From the NCBI RefSeq assembly GCF_013410955.1, contig NZ_JACCCG010000002.1:62001-126000 (forward strand): 64,000 nt of DNA. Reading direction: 5' to 3'. The notes beneath the pieces were generated by a model. It was not told the DNA's origin. It saw only the letters and a program-made list of their open reading frames with translations, and did not search any database. A program made the position numbers and the translations under genes. Source of the DNA: Microbacterium sp. AK009. GTDB lineage: Bacteria; Actinomycetota; Actinomycetes; Actinomycetales; Microbacteriaceae. Shown here in pieces: positions 1 to 9,921 of this stretch (position 1 is the first letter of the stretch; each line of letters starts with the position of its first letter).

Positions 1-1
1 C

Positions 2-826
2 CTGCACGAACGCGAGGCCCACGCGCTCGAGGCGCGACTGTTCGCCCTGGCCACGCCGCAACCGCTGCGCCTCGGCGCGAAGCGTATCTCGTCGGCGATG
101 CAGGGCGGGGTGGCGGGCATCACCGGCAGACCCGCGGCCACCCGTGCGGGGTCACGGGCCGCGGCGAAAGCGGCGGCCGCTGACCCCGGCGGTCAGAGGC
201 TGCTGACCCGGGTCTCGACACTGATGGACCGGGACCTCGGCGAGACCGTCTCCCGGGCGACCACCGGCGTCTGGCGGGCCGTCAGCACCCGGAAGCCACA
301 ACCCCGACGCCGCGGACTCATCGTCGCAGGGGGCGCCGCAGCGGTCGTCCTCGCCGTAGGACTGACGTGGCCGAACGACGCCGAGCCGCCGGCGGCGGCC
401 GACCCCGTGACGATCGCGTCGGAACCGGCCTCGGGGTCGTCGCCCTCCCCGACGCTCGGTCCGGACGCCGAGGCCTCGAGCACCGGGGCGACGGTCGGTG
501 AGCCCGCCCCACCCGCCTCCACCCCTGACGACTTCGCCGCCGTCACCGCCGGTCTGCTGGACGCTCGTGCGGCGTGCGATGCCGACGCCACCTGTCTCGC
601 CGAGGCCGTGGCCGACCCGACTCGCGCGCTGCCCCCCGGGGCATCCGACCTGCCGGCCGAGGCCAGGACGGTGACGTTCCTCGACGATCTGGGCGGCGCG
701 GCGGTGCTGCGCGTGGATGCCGCCGCCCCGACGGGCGATTCACCGGCGTCTCAGCTGGTCGTCATCGTCCGGATCGGGGAGCACTGGGTCATTCGCGACA
801 TCTACGACGCGGGGGCGACATCGTGA
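2..826 (+). CDS. C-terminal part of a single-pass membrane protein, function unknown (cut by left edge)
   Basis: The reading frame is open from base 2 to the TGA at 824-826 (274 residues), so the true start lies left of the window; the first in-window ATG, at 98, is probably internal. A Lys/Arg-rich stretch (KPQPRRR) precedes one hydrophobic segment (AGGAAAVVLAVGLTW, about residues 105-124 of this fragment). A Pro/Ser/Ala/Thr-rich linker and a compact region of about 100 residues ending IRIGEHWVIRDIYD follow. By the positive-inside rule the C-terminal half is extracytoplasmic. The tail resembles small NTF2-like sensor or ligand domains found behind actinobacterial Ser/Thr kinase-like receptors, but no kinase motif is in view, so that is only a guess. 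The stop codon lies inside a perfect palindrome shared with the convergent sucB. Confidence 0.6.
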   Translation: MHEREAHALEARLFALATPQPLRLGAKRISSAMQGGVAGITGRPAATRAGSRAAAKAAAADPGGQRLLTRVSTLMDRDLGETVSRATTGVWRAVSTRKPQPRRRGLIVAGGAAAVVLAVGLTWPNDAEPPAAADPVTIASEPASGSSPSPTLGPDAEASSTGATVGEPAPPASTPDDFAAVTAGLLDARAACDADATCLAEAVADPTRALPPGASDLPAEARTVTFLDDLGGAAVLRVDAAAPTGDSPASQLVVIVRIGEHWVIRDIYDAGATS

Positions 827-845
827 TCACGATGTCGCCCCCGCG
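808..845. terminator. Perfect 38-bp palindrome, probable bidirectional terminator
   Basis: Bases 808-845 are an exact self-complementary sequence (19-bp half-sites centred between 826 and 827, core TGATCA). It lies between the convergent gene ending at 826 and sucB ending at 866, and contains the stop codon of the first. There is no T-run, so termination in either direction is inferred from position and stability. Confidence 0.7.
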
Positions 846-865
846 CAGTACAGCGCTGCCGTGGA

Positions 866-2710
866 TCAGATGCCGAGGTCGCCCTCGAAGTCCGCCTCTT
901 CGAGACGGGCCTTGACCGCGCCGAGGAAGCGCGCGGCGTCGGCCCCGTCGATCACCCGGTGGTCGTAGGACAGCGCGAGGTAGACGTACGACCGGACCGA
1001 GATCGCATCGCGACCGTCGACGGTCACCACACCCGGACGCTTGACGACGATGCCCGTTCCGAGAATCGCCGACTGCGGGAGGAAGACGACCGGAGTGTCG
1101 AACAGCGCTCCGCGCGACCCGGTGTTGGTGAGGGTGAAGGTGCCACCGGCCAGCTCGTCGGGCTTCAGCTTGTTGTCCCGCGTGCGCGCGGCGAGGTCGG
1201 CGATCTCATGGGCGATCTGAGCGAGGTTCTTCGATGCCGCGTCCCGCAGCACGGGCGTGAGAAGGCCGCGCTCGGTGTCGACGGCGATCGAGAGGTTCTC
1301 GGTCGCCGGGTAGACGATGTTCGTCCCGTCGACCGTGCTGTTGATGACGGGGAAGGCCTGGAGGGCCTCCGCCGCAGCCAGGGCGAAGAACGGCAGGAAG
1401 GAGAGCTTGTCGCCGGTCTTCGACTGGAAATCACCCTTCACGCGGTCGCGGAAACCGGAGAGCTTGGTGACATCCACCTCGACGACGGTGGTGAGCTGCG
1501 CGGTCGCCTGCATCGACGCCACTGCCCGCTCAGCGAGCACCTTGCGCAGCCGGGACATCGGCTGGGTCGTCCCCCGCAGCGGCGAGACCTCCAGCGGAGT
1601 GCGAGCCGGAGCGGTGGGCGCCGACGCTGCGGGGGCCGGGGCCGGGGCCTTGGCCTCCTCCGCAGCCTTCAGCACGTCTTCCTTGCGGATGCGACCGCCC
1701 ACGCCGGTGCCCGTGACCGTAGCCAGATCGACGCCCTGCTGCTGGGCGAGCCGTCGAACGAGCGGAGTGACGTAGGCCACCTCGTCGCCGGAGGATGTCG
1801 CCGGCGCAGTCGACGACGGAGCGCTCGAGGGCGACGGCTCCTGCTCGGTGGCGACCCCCGTCGAGACCGGCGCGTGCGCGACGACCTTTTCGGGAACAGG
1901 CGCCACCTCTTCGGCGGGCTTCTCCTCGGCCGGCTTCTCGTCGGCGGGCTTCTCGTCGGCGGCAGGAGCTGGTTCGGCGGGCTTTTCGTCGACGGCAGGA
2001 GCCGGTTCGGCGGGCTTCTCGGTGGCGGGAGCCTCCTGGGCCGGCGCAGGCGCGGAGGCCGCAGCACCGTCGCCGATGCGGGCGAGAGCCGAACCGACGG
2101 CGATCGTCTCGTCCTCCTGGACGAGGATCTCCTGCAGCACACCCTTGACGGGGGAGGGGATCTCGGTGTCGACCTTGTCGGTCGAGATCTCCAGGAGCGG
2201 CTCATCGACCTCCACCGCGTCACCGACCTGCTTCAGCCAGCGCGTGACCGTCCCTTCGGTGACGCTCTCGCCGAGCTCGGGCAGGACGACTTCGGTCCCC
2301 TCGCTGGTGGTCGCATCCGAGGGCGCTGCCTGGGCGGGAGCGGCCGGACCATCCTCTGACGGACCATCGGCGGGCTCAGCTGCCTCCGCGGCGGGCGCCT
2401 CGGCCTGTGCGGGTTCCGCCGCCGCAGCCTCTTCCTGCGCGTCGGCCGGGGCAGGGGTCTCGCCGCCGCCCGAGCCGTCGCCGATCTTGGCGAGCACGGC
2501 GCCGACCTCGACCGTCTCGTCCTCGTCGACCAGGATCTCCTCGATCACACCGCTGATCGGAGAGGGGATCTCCGTGTCGACCTTGTCCGTGGAGATCTCG
2601 AGGAGCCCCTCGTCGGCCTGCACGGTGTCACCGACCTTTTTGAGCCAGCGGGTGACCGTTCCCTCTGTGACGCTCTCGCCGAGCGCGGGGAGGACCACGG
2701 ATGTGCTCAT
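866..2710 (-). CDS. sucB: 2-oxoglutarate dehydrogenase E2, dihydrolipoyllysine succinyltransferase
   Basis: E2 acyltransferase of a 2-oxoacid dehydrogenase complex, 614 residues. It has two N-terminal lipoyl domains (about 1-80 and 140-216), each with the lipoylated Lys in EISTDKVDTEIPSP. A long Ala/Pro/Glu/Lys linker with repeated EKPAEPAPA units follows. Next is a peripheral subunit-binding domain (about 310-350, TPLVRRLAQQQGVDLATVTG) and a CoA acyltransferase domain ending with the catalytic SYDHRVIDGADAARF. Lysine succinyltransferase is the usual annotation for this actinobacterial family; a role as pyruvate dehydrogenase E2 cannot be excluded. AAGGAG precedes the ATG at a good distance. 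lpdA (E3) lies directly upstream on the same strand. Confidence 0.93.
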   Translation of the reverse strand: MSTSVVLPALGESVTEGTVTRWLKKVGDTVQADEGLLEISTDKVDTEIPSPISGVIEEILVDEDETVEVGAVLAKIGDGSGGGETPAPADAQEEAAAAEPAQAEAPAAEAAEPADGPSEDGPAAPAQAAPSDATTSEGTEVVLPELGESVTEGTVTRWLKQVGDAVEVDEPLLEISTDKVDTEIPSPVKGVLQEILVQEDETIAVGSALARIGDGAAASAPAPAQEAPATEKPAEPAPAVDEKPAEPAPAADEKPADEKPAEEKPAEEVAPVPEKVVAHAPVSTGVATEQEPSPSSAPSSTAPATSSGDEVAYVTPLVRRLAQQQGVDLATVTGTGVGGRIRKEDVLKAAEEAKAPAPAPAASAPTAPARTPLEVSPLRGTTQPMSRLRKVLAERAVASMQATAQLTTVVEVDVTKLSGFRDRVKGDFQSKTGDKLSFLPFFALAAAEALQAFPVINSTVDGTNIVYPATENLSIAVDTERGLLTPVLRDAASKNLAQIAHEIADLAARTRDNKLKPDELAGGTFTLTNTGSRGALFDTPVVFLPQSAILGTGIVVKRPGVVTVDGRDAISVRSYVYLALSYDHRVIDGADAARFLGAVKARLEEADFEGDLGI

Positions 2711-2746
2711 GGGCTTGTCTCCTTCGGGGTTGCCGATGTCTTGTCT

Positions 2747-2752
2747 AGCTTA
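2747..2752 (-). promoter_or_regulatory. Candidate -10 element for sucB
   Basis: On the minus strand TAAGCT matches the actinobacterial TANNNT -10 pattern and lies about 30 bases before the predicted leader with its AAGGAG ribosome site. It would let sucB be transcribed separately from pepA-lpdA. No convincing -35 is visible. Confidence 0.4.
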
Positions 2753-2804
2753 GTGATGCGCCCGCGGGCCCGTGTCAGGGGGCACCGGCGCGACGTGTCT
2801 GGGG

Positions 2805-4193
2805 TTACAGGGCGTGCAGCGGCTTGCCGGCCAGGGCGAGGAAGGCCTCACCGAGCGCTTCGCTCTGCGTGGGGTGGGCGTGGATGAACGGCGCGATGTC
2901 CTCGGGGTGCGCTTCCCATCCGACGGCCAGCTGACCTTCGGTGATGAGTTCTCCGACGCGATCGCCGACCAGATGCATACCGATGATCGGCCCGTCCTTG
3001 AGTCGCACGACCTTGGCCAGGCCGCCGGTGCCGATGATCTCGCTCTTGGCGTTGCCGGCCAGGTTGTACTCGAAGGACTGCACCGCGTCTGCGCCGTGCA
3101 CCTCGGCCGCCCGGGCTTCGGTCACACCGACCGACGCCACTTCCGGATGCGAGTACGCGACCCGGGGGATGAGGTGCTCGGGAACGACGACGGGCTTCTG
3201 CCCGGCGATCGTCTCGGCGACGAAGATGCCCTGCTGGAAGCTGCGGTGGGCCAGCTGCAGTCCGGCCACGATGTCTCCGACGGCGAAGACATGGGGGACA
3301 GCGGTCTGGAGCCGCTCATCGGTGACGACGAATCCCCGATCCACGGCCACTCCGGCGTCCTCCAGACCGAGGCCCGCCGTCGCGGGTCCGCGGCCGACGG
3401 CGACCAGCAGGTAGTCGGCCTGAAGCTCCGAGCCGTCCTCGAGTGAGACGGTGACCGCATCGGCGGTCTGCGTGGCGCGGGCGAACCTGACACCGAGCGT
3501 GAAGCCGATTCCCCGGCGCCGGAACGCACGCTCGAGGGCCTTGCTCATCGCGACGTCCTCGGCCGGAACGAGGTGGTCGAGCCCTTCGACGATGGTCACA
3601 TCGACGCCGAACGAGCGCCAGACGCTGGCGAACTCGACCCCGATGACGCCGCCGCCGAGGATGACGACACGTTCGGGGATCTCCTCCAGCTGCAGTGCCT
3701 GATCGCTCGTGAGGATCCGGCCGCCGATCTCCAGGCCCGGCAGGGTCCGGCTGTACGACCCGGTGGCGAGGACCACGTCGGTACCTCGATAGACGGTGTC
3801 GCCGACCCGCACCGCTGGGCCTGCCTCGAGACGTCCCTCGCCCTCGACGACTCGGATTCCCCGGGTCTTCAGCAGGCTCTGCAGGCCGCGATACTTCTTC
3901 TCGACGATGCCCTCCCGGTAGGAGCGCACTCGGGCCGGGTCGATGCCTCGGAATTCCGCATCGACCCCGATCGCGGCGGCATCGCGGACAGCGTCCGCGA
4001 CTTCACCGGCGTGAAGAAGGGCCTTGGTGGGAATGCACCCCCGGTGAAGGCATGTGCCGCCGACCCGGTCCTTCTCGATCATGATGACCGACGCGCCGAG
4101 CTCAGCGGCGCGGAGCGCGGCCGCGTAGCCTCCGCTTCCGCCGCCGAGGATGACGAGATCGGCCGTGGTCTCGGGCGACTCCCCACCGCTCAT
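2805..4193 (-). CDS. lpdA: Dihydrolipoyl dehydrogenase (E3)
   Basis: Flavoprotein that reoxidises dihydrolipoyl groups of the 2-oxoacid dehydrogenase complexes; 462 residues, normal length. The N-terminal FAD motif is ILGGGSGGYAAALRAAE. The redox disulfide is GGTCLHRGCIPTKAL (Cys48 and Cys53). A second Rossmann motif binds NAD (VVILGGGVIGVEFASV). The C-terminal dimerisation domain holds the His-Glu pair in HAHPTQSEALGEAF. The ATG at 4193 overlaps the pepA stop by ATGA. The frame is open further upstream, but that region is pepA coding sequence. Confidence 0.95.
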   Translation of the reverse strand: MSGGESPETTADLVILGGGSGGYAAALRAAELGASVIMIEKDRVGGTCLHRGCIPTKALLHAGEVADAVRDAAAIGVDAEFRGIDPARVRSYREGIVEKKYRGLQSLLKTRGIRVVEGEGRLEAGPAVRVGDTVYRGTDVVLATGSYSRTLPGLEIGGRILTSDQALQLEEIPERVVILGGGVIGVEFASVWRSFGVDVTIVEGLDHLVPAEDVAMSKALERAFRRRGIGFTLGVRFARATQTADAVTVSLEDGSELQADYLLVAVGRGPATAGLGLEDAGVAVDRGFVVTDERLQTAVPHVFAVGDIVAGLQLAHRSFQQGIFVAETIAGQKPVVVPEHLIPRVAYSHPEVASVGVTEARAAEVHGADAVQSFEYNLAGNAKSEIIGTGGLAKVVRLKDGPIIGMHLVGDRVGELITEGQLAVGWEAHPEDIAPFIHAHPTQSEALGEAFLALAGKPLHAL

Positions 4194-5659
4194 CGGGCGG
4201 CCTCGGTCTGCAGCAGTCGAAGGAGACTGCGCACAGTCGCCCCGGTCGGGCCCTTGTCGGTGAATCCGAACCCACCGCCCTTGTTCATGCCCACGCCGGC
4301 GATGTCGAGGTGGATCCACGGGATGCGCTCATCGCCGCCCGCTGCGGTGCCGACGAAGTGACGCAGGAACAACCCCGCGAAGAGCGACCCGCCGGCGGGG
4401 TCGCCGATCTTGGCGTTCTGCAGGTCGGCGATCGGTGAGTCGAGCTCTTCGACCATGTGCGCCGGAAGCGGCAGCTGCCAGGCGAGCTCGGCGACATCGC
4501 CGGCAGCCGCGAGGTACCGCGCGACGGCGTCGTCGTCGCCCATGACGCCGGTGTGACGCGTGCCGAGGGCGATGGTGATCGCCCCGGTCAGGGTCGCCAC
4601 GTCGACCAACAGGTCGGGGTTCTCCCGGCTGGCGGCCACGAGTCCGTCGGCGAGAACGAGGCGTCCCTCGGCATCGGTGTTGAGCACCTCCACCGTGGTG
4701 CCGTCTGCGATGCGCACCACGTCACCTGGGCGCGTCGCGCGCCCGGAGGGCATGTTGTCGGCGACGGCGAGCCATCCGGTCACCCGCACCGCGAGCTGCT
4801 GCGCGGCCGCAGCGCGGACCACTGCCAGAACGGTGGCGGCGCCGCACATGTCGTACTTCATCCCCACCATCGACGCCGCGGGCTTGAGTGAGAGCCCTCC
4901 GGTGTCGAAGGTGATGCCCTTGCCCACGAGGGCGACATGGCGCGTCGCACCTTCGGGGGCGTAGTCCAGGCGCACCAGTCGGGGCGGCCGATCCGATCCC
5001 TGGCCGACGCCGAGGATGCCGCCGAAGCCGTCGTCGCGCAGTGCCTTCTCGTCCCACACCGTCACCTCGACGGGCAGGCCGTCGACCTCCTCCCGTGCAC
5101 GATCGGCAAGGTCTGCAGGACCGAGCCACTCGGCGGGAATCGAGACCAGATCCTTCACGAGCGCAACCGCTGACGCCGTCGCGCGCACGGCGTGAAGGGA
5201 GGCATCGTAGAGGTCATCCGGTCCCTGCAGGATCACGCGGGTTGCGCGGCGCTTGGGACCGTCGGCCTTGTATCCGTCGAACCGGTAGCCGCCCAGGGCC
5301 GCCCCCTCCGCAGCGGTGAGCAGGTGCTCCGAGGCGAAGGGCACGGCGACGACGACGGTCTCGAAACCCGTCAGTGTGCGCAGGGCCGCGCCGACCGCGT
5401 CGCGCACGGCAGCGGCATCCGGTTCAGCGCCGGTCCCGACGACGGCGAGCGGTGAAGTGGTGACGTCGGGCGCGTACACCCGCTGAAAAGAGCCCGGCGA
5501 TCCGTTGAATCCTGTCGCCACCAGCGCGTCTTTCAGGCCGGGCCAGTCCTCCAGGGAGGGCGCGCCGTCGCCGTCGACGGGGGGCAGGGCCACGACGACG
5601 GCGTCGGCGTCGATCTCGGCAAGGGGGGAGGAACGATATTCGAGGTCGGGGAACGACAT
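4190..5659 (-). CDS. pepA: Leucyl aminopeptidase (M17 family)
   Basis: Dinuclear-metal cytosolic aminopeptidase that releases N-terminal residues; 489 residues. The M17 catalytic signature NTDAEGRL is present, as are the metal-binding GKGITFDTGGLSLK and DMCGAATVLA segments. I place the start at the ATG at 5659 (MSFPDLEY). The in-frame ATG nine bases upstream (5668) overlaps a TAGGAT -10 box, and TAGGAT-N7-ATG(5659) fits the leaderless pattern common in this window. First gene of pepA-lpdA(-sucB). Confidence 0.92.
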   Translation of the reverse strand: MSFPDLEYRSSPLAEIDADAVVVALPPVDGDGAPSLEDWPGLKDALVATGFNGSPGSFQRVYAPDVTTSPLAVVGTGAEPDAAAVRDAVGAALRTLTGFETVVVAVPFASEHLLTAAEGAALGGYRFDGYKADGPKRRATRVILQGPDDLYDASLHAVRATASAVALVKDLVSIPAEWLGPADLADRAREEVDGLPVEVTVWDEKALRDDGFGGILGVGQGSDRPPRLVRLDYAPEGATRHVALVGKGITFDTGGLSLKPAASMVGMKYDMCGAATVLAVVRAAAAQQLAVRVTGWLAVADNMPSGRATRPGDVVRIADGTTVEVLNTDAEGRLVLADGLVAASRENPDLLVDVATLTGAITIALGTRHTGVMGDDDAVARYLAAAGDVAELAWQLPLPAHMVEELDSPIADLQNAKIGDPAGGSLFAGLFLRHFVGTAAGGDERIPWIHLDIAGVGMNKGGGFGFTDKGPTGATVRSLLRLLQTEAAR

Positions 5660-5672
5660 GGGTTCCATCCTA
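5657..5672 (-). promoter_or_regulatory. Leaderless promoter of pepA
   Basis: On the minus strand TAGGAT (5672-5667) is followed after 7 bases by the ATG at 5659. Transcription would start at or next to the start codon. Confidence 0.5.
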
Positions 5673-5729
5673 TTGAGCGGTGTTCGCTGTCAGCGGCAGC
5701 GGCCCGGCTCGTGGTGTCGCAGCGACTCG

Positions 5730-5744
5730 TAGCATGGACCCATG
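5730..5744 (+). promoter_or_regulatory. Leaderless promoter of the PAC2 gene
   Basis: TAGCAT (5730-5735) is followed by GGACCC and then the ATG at 5742, the TANNNT-N6-ATG layout. It is divergent from the pepA promoter within about 60 bases. Confidence 0.5.
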
Positions 5745-6662
5745 CCTTACGCCGGTCCTCTCTACGAGCGCTCGGTCTCCGCTCCGGCTGTGCCGGCGGG
5801 CCTTCCTCTCGTCATCGCTCTCACCGGCTTCACCGACGCCGGGGGAGCGGTGGCTCGTCTCATCGAGTACATCCGCGACGATCTCGACCCCATCCCTCTG
5901 GCGGTCTTCTCCAACGACATCCTGCTCGACTACCGAGCGCGGCGTCCGATCGTGACCTTCGAAGCCGACCACCTCACCGACTACCGCCCGCCGCGCCTGG
6001 AACTCTCCCTCGCCCACGACGCCCTCGGAACGCCGTTCCTGGTTCTCGCCGGCTACGAGCCCGACTTCGCCTGGGACGCCGTGTCAAAGGCCGTCCTCGA
6101 ACTCGCCTCGAGCTTCCAGGTCTCCTCGGTCACGTGGGTGCACGCCATCCCCATGCCCGTCCCGCACACACGCCCGATCGGCACGACGGTCAGCGGCACC
6201 CGAACCGAGCTGACCGAGGCGCACTCGGTGTGGCAGCCTCACACGCAGGTTCCCGCGACCGTGGCCCACCTCCTGGAATACCGCTTCGCGGAGAGGGGCG
6301 CCGCCGTGGCCGGCTTCGTTCTGCTCGTGCCCCACTATCTCGCCGACACCGAGTACCCGGCCGCCGCGCTCGCGGGCCTCGACAGTGTCACGGTCGCCAC
6401 GGGGCTCGTCTTCGACGGAGACGGCCTGCGTGAGGAGAACCGCGAGTACCTGACGAAGGTCGAGGAGCAGGTCGCCGGCAGTGATGAACTGTCCCGGATG
6501 CTGCACGGCCTCGAAGAGCGCTACGACGCGTACATGGCCGGTGCGACCAATGCCACGCCCATCCTTCACACCGGCGATCTGCCGAGCGCCGATGAGCTCG
6601 CAGCGGAACTGGAGCGCTTCCTCGCCTCGCGGCCGAGCAGCGACGAAGACAAGCGCCCCTGA
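5742..6662 (+). CDS. PAC2 family protein (proteasome assembly chaperone-like)
   Basis: Soluble protein of 306 residues of the PAC2 superfamily (ATP-grasp-associated fold), widespread in Actinobacteria as a single gene near the primary sigma factor. Family features seen: LVIALTGFTDAGGAVARLIE near the N-terminus, VLAGYEPDF, a central IGTTVSG segment, and a charged helical C-terminus. Family members resemble eukaryotic 20S assembly chaperones, but the bacterial function is not established, and nothing nearby encodes proteasome subunits. The start at 5742 is set by the leaderless promoter; there is no ribosome site. Confidence 0.85.
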   Translation: MPYAGPLYERSVSAPAVPAGLPLVIALTGFTDAGGAVARLIEYIRDDLDPIPLAVFSNDILLDYRARRPIVTFEADHLTDYRPPRLELSLAHDALGTPFLVLAGYEPDFAWDAVSKAVLELASSFQVSSVTWVHAIPMPVPHTRPIGTTVSGTRTELTEAHSVWQPHTQVPATVAHLLEYRFAERGAAVAGFVLLVPHYLADTEYPAAALAGLDSVTVATGLVFDGDGLREENREYLTKVEEQVAGSDELSRMLHGLEERYDAYMAGATNATPILHTGDLPSADELAAELERFLASRPSSDEDKRP

Positions 6663-6668
6663 CGGCCG

Positions 6669-6682
6669 AGGGGAATTCCCCT
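6669..6682. terminator. Palindrome just after the PAC2 gene, possible terminator
   Basis: AGGGGAATTCCCCT is a perfect 14-base palindrome 6 bases after the PAC2 stop. It is short and has no T-run. A second weak stem (GGGCGG at 6732-6737 with CCGCCC at 6745-6750) follows. Confidence 0.3.
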
Positions 6683-6762
6683 GGCCTGGGCGGCGTTGTT
6701 CCCCGAGGGTGCGTTCGGGGATTCGCGGGGAGGGCGGATGCGAACCGCCCGGACAGATGTGA

Positions 6763-6788
6763 GACAATGGACCTTCTGACCCATTGTC
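6763..6788. repeat. Inverted repeat in the sigA upstream region
   Basis: GACAATGG (6763-6770) and CCATTGTC (6781-6788) form an 8-bp inverted repeat around a 10-base spacer, about 110 bases before the sigA start. It could be an operator or an RNA hairpin. This 235-base gap is the largest in the window and otherwise holds only promoter candidates. Confidence 0.35.
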
Positions 6789-6824
6789 GTCCCCCGTCCG
6801 CTGCCCTGCGTACGGGAACGGGAC

Positions 6825-6846
6825 TTGACAAGGGTCTTACTAGTGT
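6825..6846 (+). promoter_or_regulatory. Candidate promoter elements for sigA
   Basis: A perfect TTGACA (6825-6830) lies in this gap. TAGTGT (6841-6846) matches TANNNT but is only 10 bases away, so they do not form one canonical promoter. The start region is probably just downstream, giving a leader of about 45-50 bases ending in GAAAGG. Confidence 0.35.
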
Positions 6847-6897
6847 CCGAAAGATACCGCCGCGGCGCTCCGCGTTCGTGACGGTGAAAGGCGAACC

Positions 6898-8253
<1,356 letters not shown>

Positions 8254-8265
8254 GCGGTCCGACGC

Positions 8266-8964
8266 ATGACCGGTGCAGCGAACGACGGCAAGGCCCTTAC
8301 GGTCACCGTCGACAGCGAGTCCTTCGCCCGCATCCCGATCCGCACACGGGTCGTGATGCCGGGCGATGATCTCGACGAGTTCGTGCGGGAGTACGCGGCG
8401 AGCCTGGTGCGCCCGGGCGACCTCCTCTTCGTGACGGAGAAGATCGTCGCGATCACGCAGGGGCGGTCGTACCCGCTGGACGAGATCCAGCCGCGCCGCC
8501 TCGCTCGATTCCTCTCGCGCTACGTCACCCGCACGCCCTACGGCATCGGACTCGGCATGCCCGAGACGATGGAGATGGCGCTGCGCGAGTGCGGGACCCC
8601 CCGCATTCTGCTCGCCGCCGCCGTCTCAGCGGTGACGAAGCTGTTCGGCCGCACGGGCGATTTCTACCGGATCGCCGGTGACAAGGCGCGCGCGATCGAC
8701 GGCCCCACCAGCGGCACGATCCCGCCGTACAACAAGGCCGTCGTCCTCGGTCCCCACCGCCCCCGCGACGTCGCCCGTCGGCTGAAGGATCTTCTCGACG
8801 GCGTTCCGGAAGTGGCGGTGGTCGACATCAACGACCTCGGAGGCAACATCCTCGGGTCCACGGTGAGCAGAGCCCGCGAGAACCAGCTCGTGAAGATCTT
8901 GAGGGACAACCCGCTCGGCCAGGGTCACCAGTCGACGCCGCTCGGCATCATCCGCGCGGCCTGA
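8266..8964 (+). CDS. Coenzyme F420-0:L-glutamate ligase-like protein (CofE/FbiB N-domain family)
   Basis: 232-residue member of the CofE family, which adds glutamate to coenzyme F420-0. Recognisable parts are the N-terminal IPIRTRVVMPGDDL, LVRPGDLLFVTEKIVAITQG, and the C-terminal DINDLGGNILGSTVS. It lies directly behind sigA. No other F420 biosynthesis gene is in the window, and stand-alone copies occur in actinobacteria not known to make F420, so glutamate ligation of F420 is a family-level guess; another gamma-glutamyl ligase role is possible. The ATG lacks a good ribosome site, consistent with co-transcription from sigA. Confidence 0.75.
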   Translation: MTGAANDGKALTVTVDSESFARIPIRTRVVMPGDDLDEFVREYAASLVRPGDLLFVTEKIVAITQGRSYPLDEIQPRRLARFLSRYVTRTPYGIGLGMPETMEMALRECGTPRILLAAAVSAVTKLFGRTGDFYRIAGDKARAIDGPTSGTIPPYNKAVVLGPHRPRDVARRLKDLLDGVPEVAVVDINDLGGNILGSTVSRARENQLVKILRDNPLGQGHQSTPLGIIRAA

Positions 8965-8974
8965 CCCTCGGGTC

Positions 8975-9895
8975 TCAGCTGAGGATCGCCGTCACGGCAA
9001 GAAGAACGGGGATGCACCCGACCGTCGTCAGGAATACGGTATCCCGGGCGATCGCCTCTCCGGCGTCGAAGCGTTGAGCATAGTTGAACACGTTCTGCGC
9101 GGTCGGGAGGGCGGCCAACACGACGATGACGAGCACGTCAGCGCGGGGGAGTGCGAACACCAGCGCGGCCACCACCCAGGCGATGGCCGGCATCACCAGG
9201 AGCTTCAGCGTCGTGGCGAGGATGACGTCGCGACGACGCCCGTGCGCGCCGAGCACGCGCTGGCCGAACAGGGACAGACCGTAGCTGATGAGCAGCACCG
9301 GCACGCAGGCGTTCGCCACCAACTGGGCGGGCGCCATGACGACCTCGGGAAGAGCAAGGCCGCTGATCGACACGGCCGCGCCGAGGGCGGAACCGATCAC
9401 GATGGGGTTGATGACGACGCGGCCGATCGTCTTCCACAGCGACGAGCGGCCCGAGGTCGCCGCGTCGAGGATCGCCATGGCGATCGGGGTGAAGACGAGG
9501 AGCTGCAGGAGGATGACGGGAGCCGGGAACGCGGCGTTCCCGAGCAGGTACAGCGAGAGGGGGATGCCGATGTTGTTGGAGTTCACCTGTCCCGCGCTGA
9601 GACTCCCGATCGTCGTCTCGGCGACCGACCGGCGCCACGCGAAGCGGGCGATGGCGGCGTAGACCGCGATGACCGCGACCGCCGCGATCGCCGATACCGG
9701 CAGCAACGAGGAGAAGAGGGTCCGCACGTCGGCTTCGGCGAGCACGACGAACAGCAGGAACGGCGACAGGACGAAGAAGGTCAGCCGCGCCAGGACAGGT
9801 CGGGCGTGTTCCCCCAGCAGGTTGATGCGTCCGAGGATGTAGCCGATGAGGATCGAGACGCCCACCACGACGAAGCCGGTGAGAGCCGAGAGCAT
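8975..9895 (-). CDS. AEC family transporter (auxin efflux carrier-like permease)
   Basis: Integral membrane protein of 306 residues, almost entirely hydrophobic, with about ten predicted membrane segments in two halves. Family motifs include VVGVSILIGYILGRINLL at the N-terminus, a Gln/Asn-rich turn (SAGQVNSNNIGIPLSLYLLG), and the late ALPTAQNVFNYAQRF. AEC members move small organic acids or related anions; the substrate here cannot be read from sequence. The gene is monocistronic with its own leaderless promoter, and its stop codon lies in a 10-base palindrome (8974-8983) shared with the convergent CofE-like gene. Confidence 0.88.
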   Translation of the reverse strand: MLSALTGFVVVGVSILIGYILGRINLLGEHARPVLARLTFFVLSPFLLFVVLAEADVRTLFSSLLPVSAIAAVAVIAVYAAIARFAWRRSVAETTIGSLSAGQVNSNNIGIPLSLYLLGNAAFPAPVILLQLLVFTPIAMAILDAATSGRSSLWKTIGRVVINPIVIGSALGAAVSISGLALPEVVMAPAQLVANACVPVLLISYGLSLFGQRVLGAHGRRRDVILATTLKLLVMPAIAWVVAALVFALPRADVLVIVVLAALPTAQNVFNYAQRFDAGEAIARDTVFLTTVGCIPVLLAVTAILS

Positions 9896-9907
9896 CCCTC
9901 GATGCTA
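9893..9907 (-). promoter_or_regulatory. Leaderless promoter of the AEC transporter
   Basis: On the minus strand TAGCAT (9907-9902) plus six bases leads into the ATG at 9895. Confidence 0.5.
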
Positions 9908-9921
9908 GTGCGGCAGACCTC

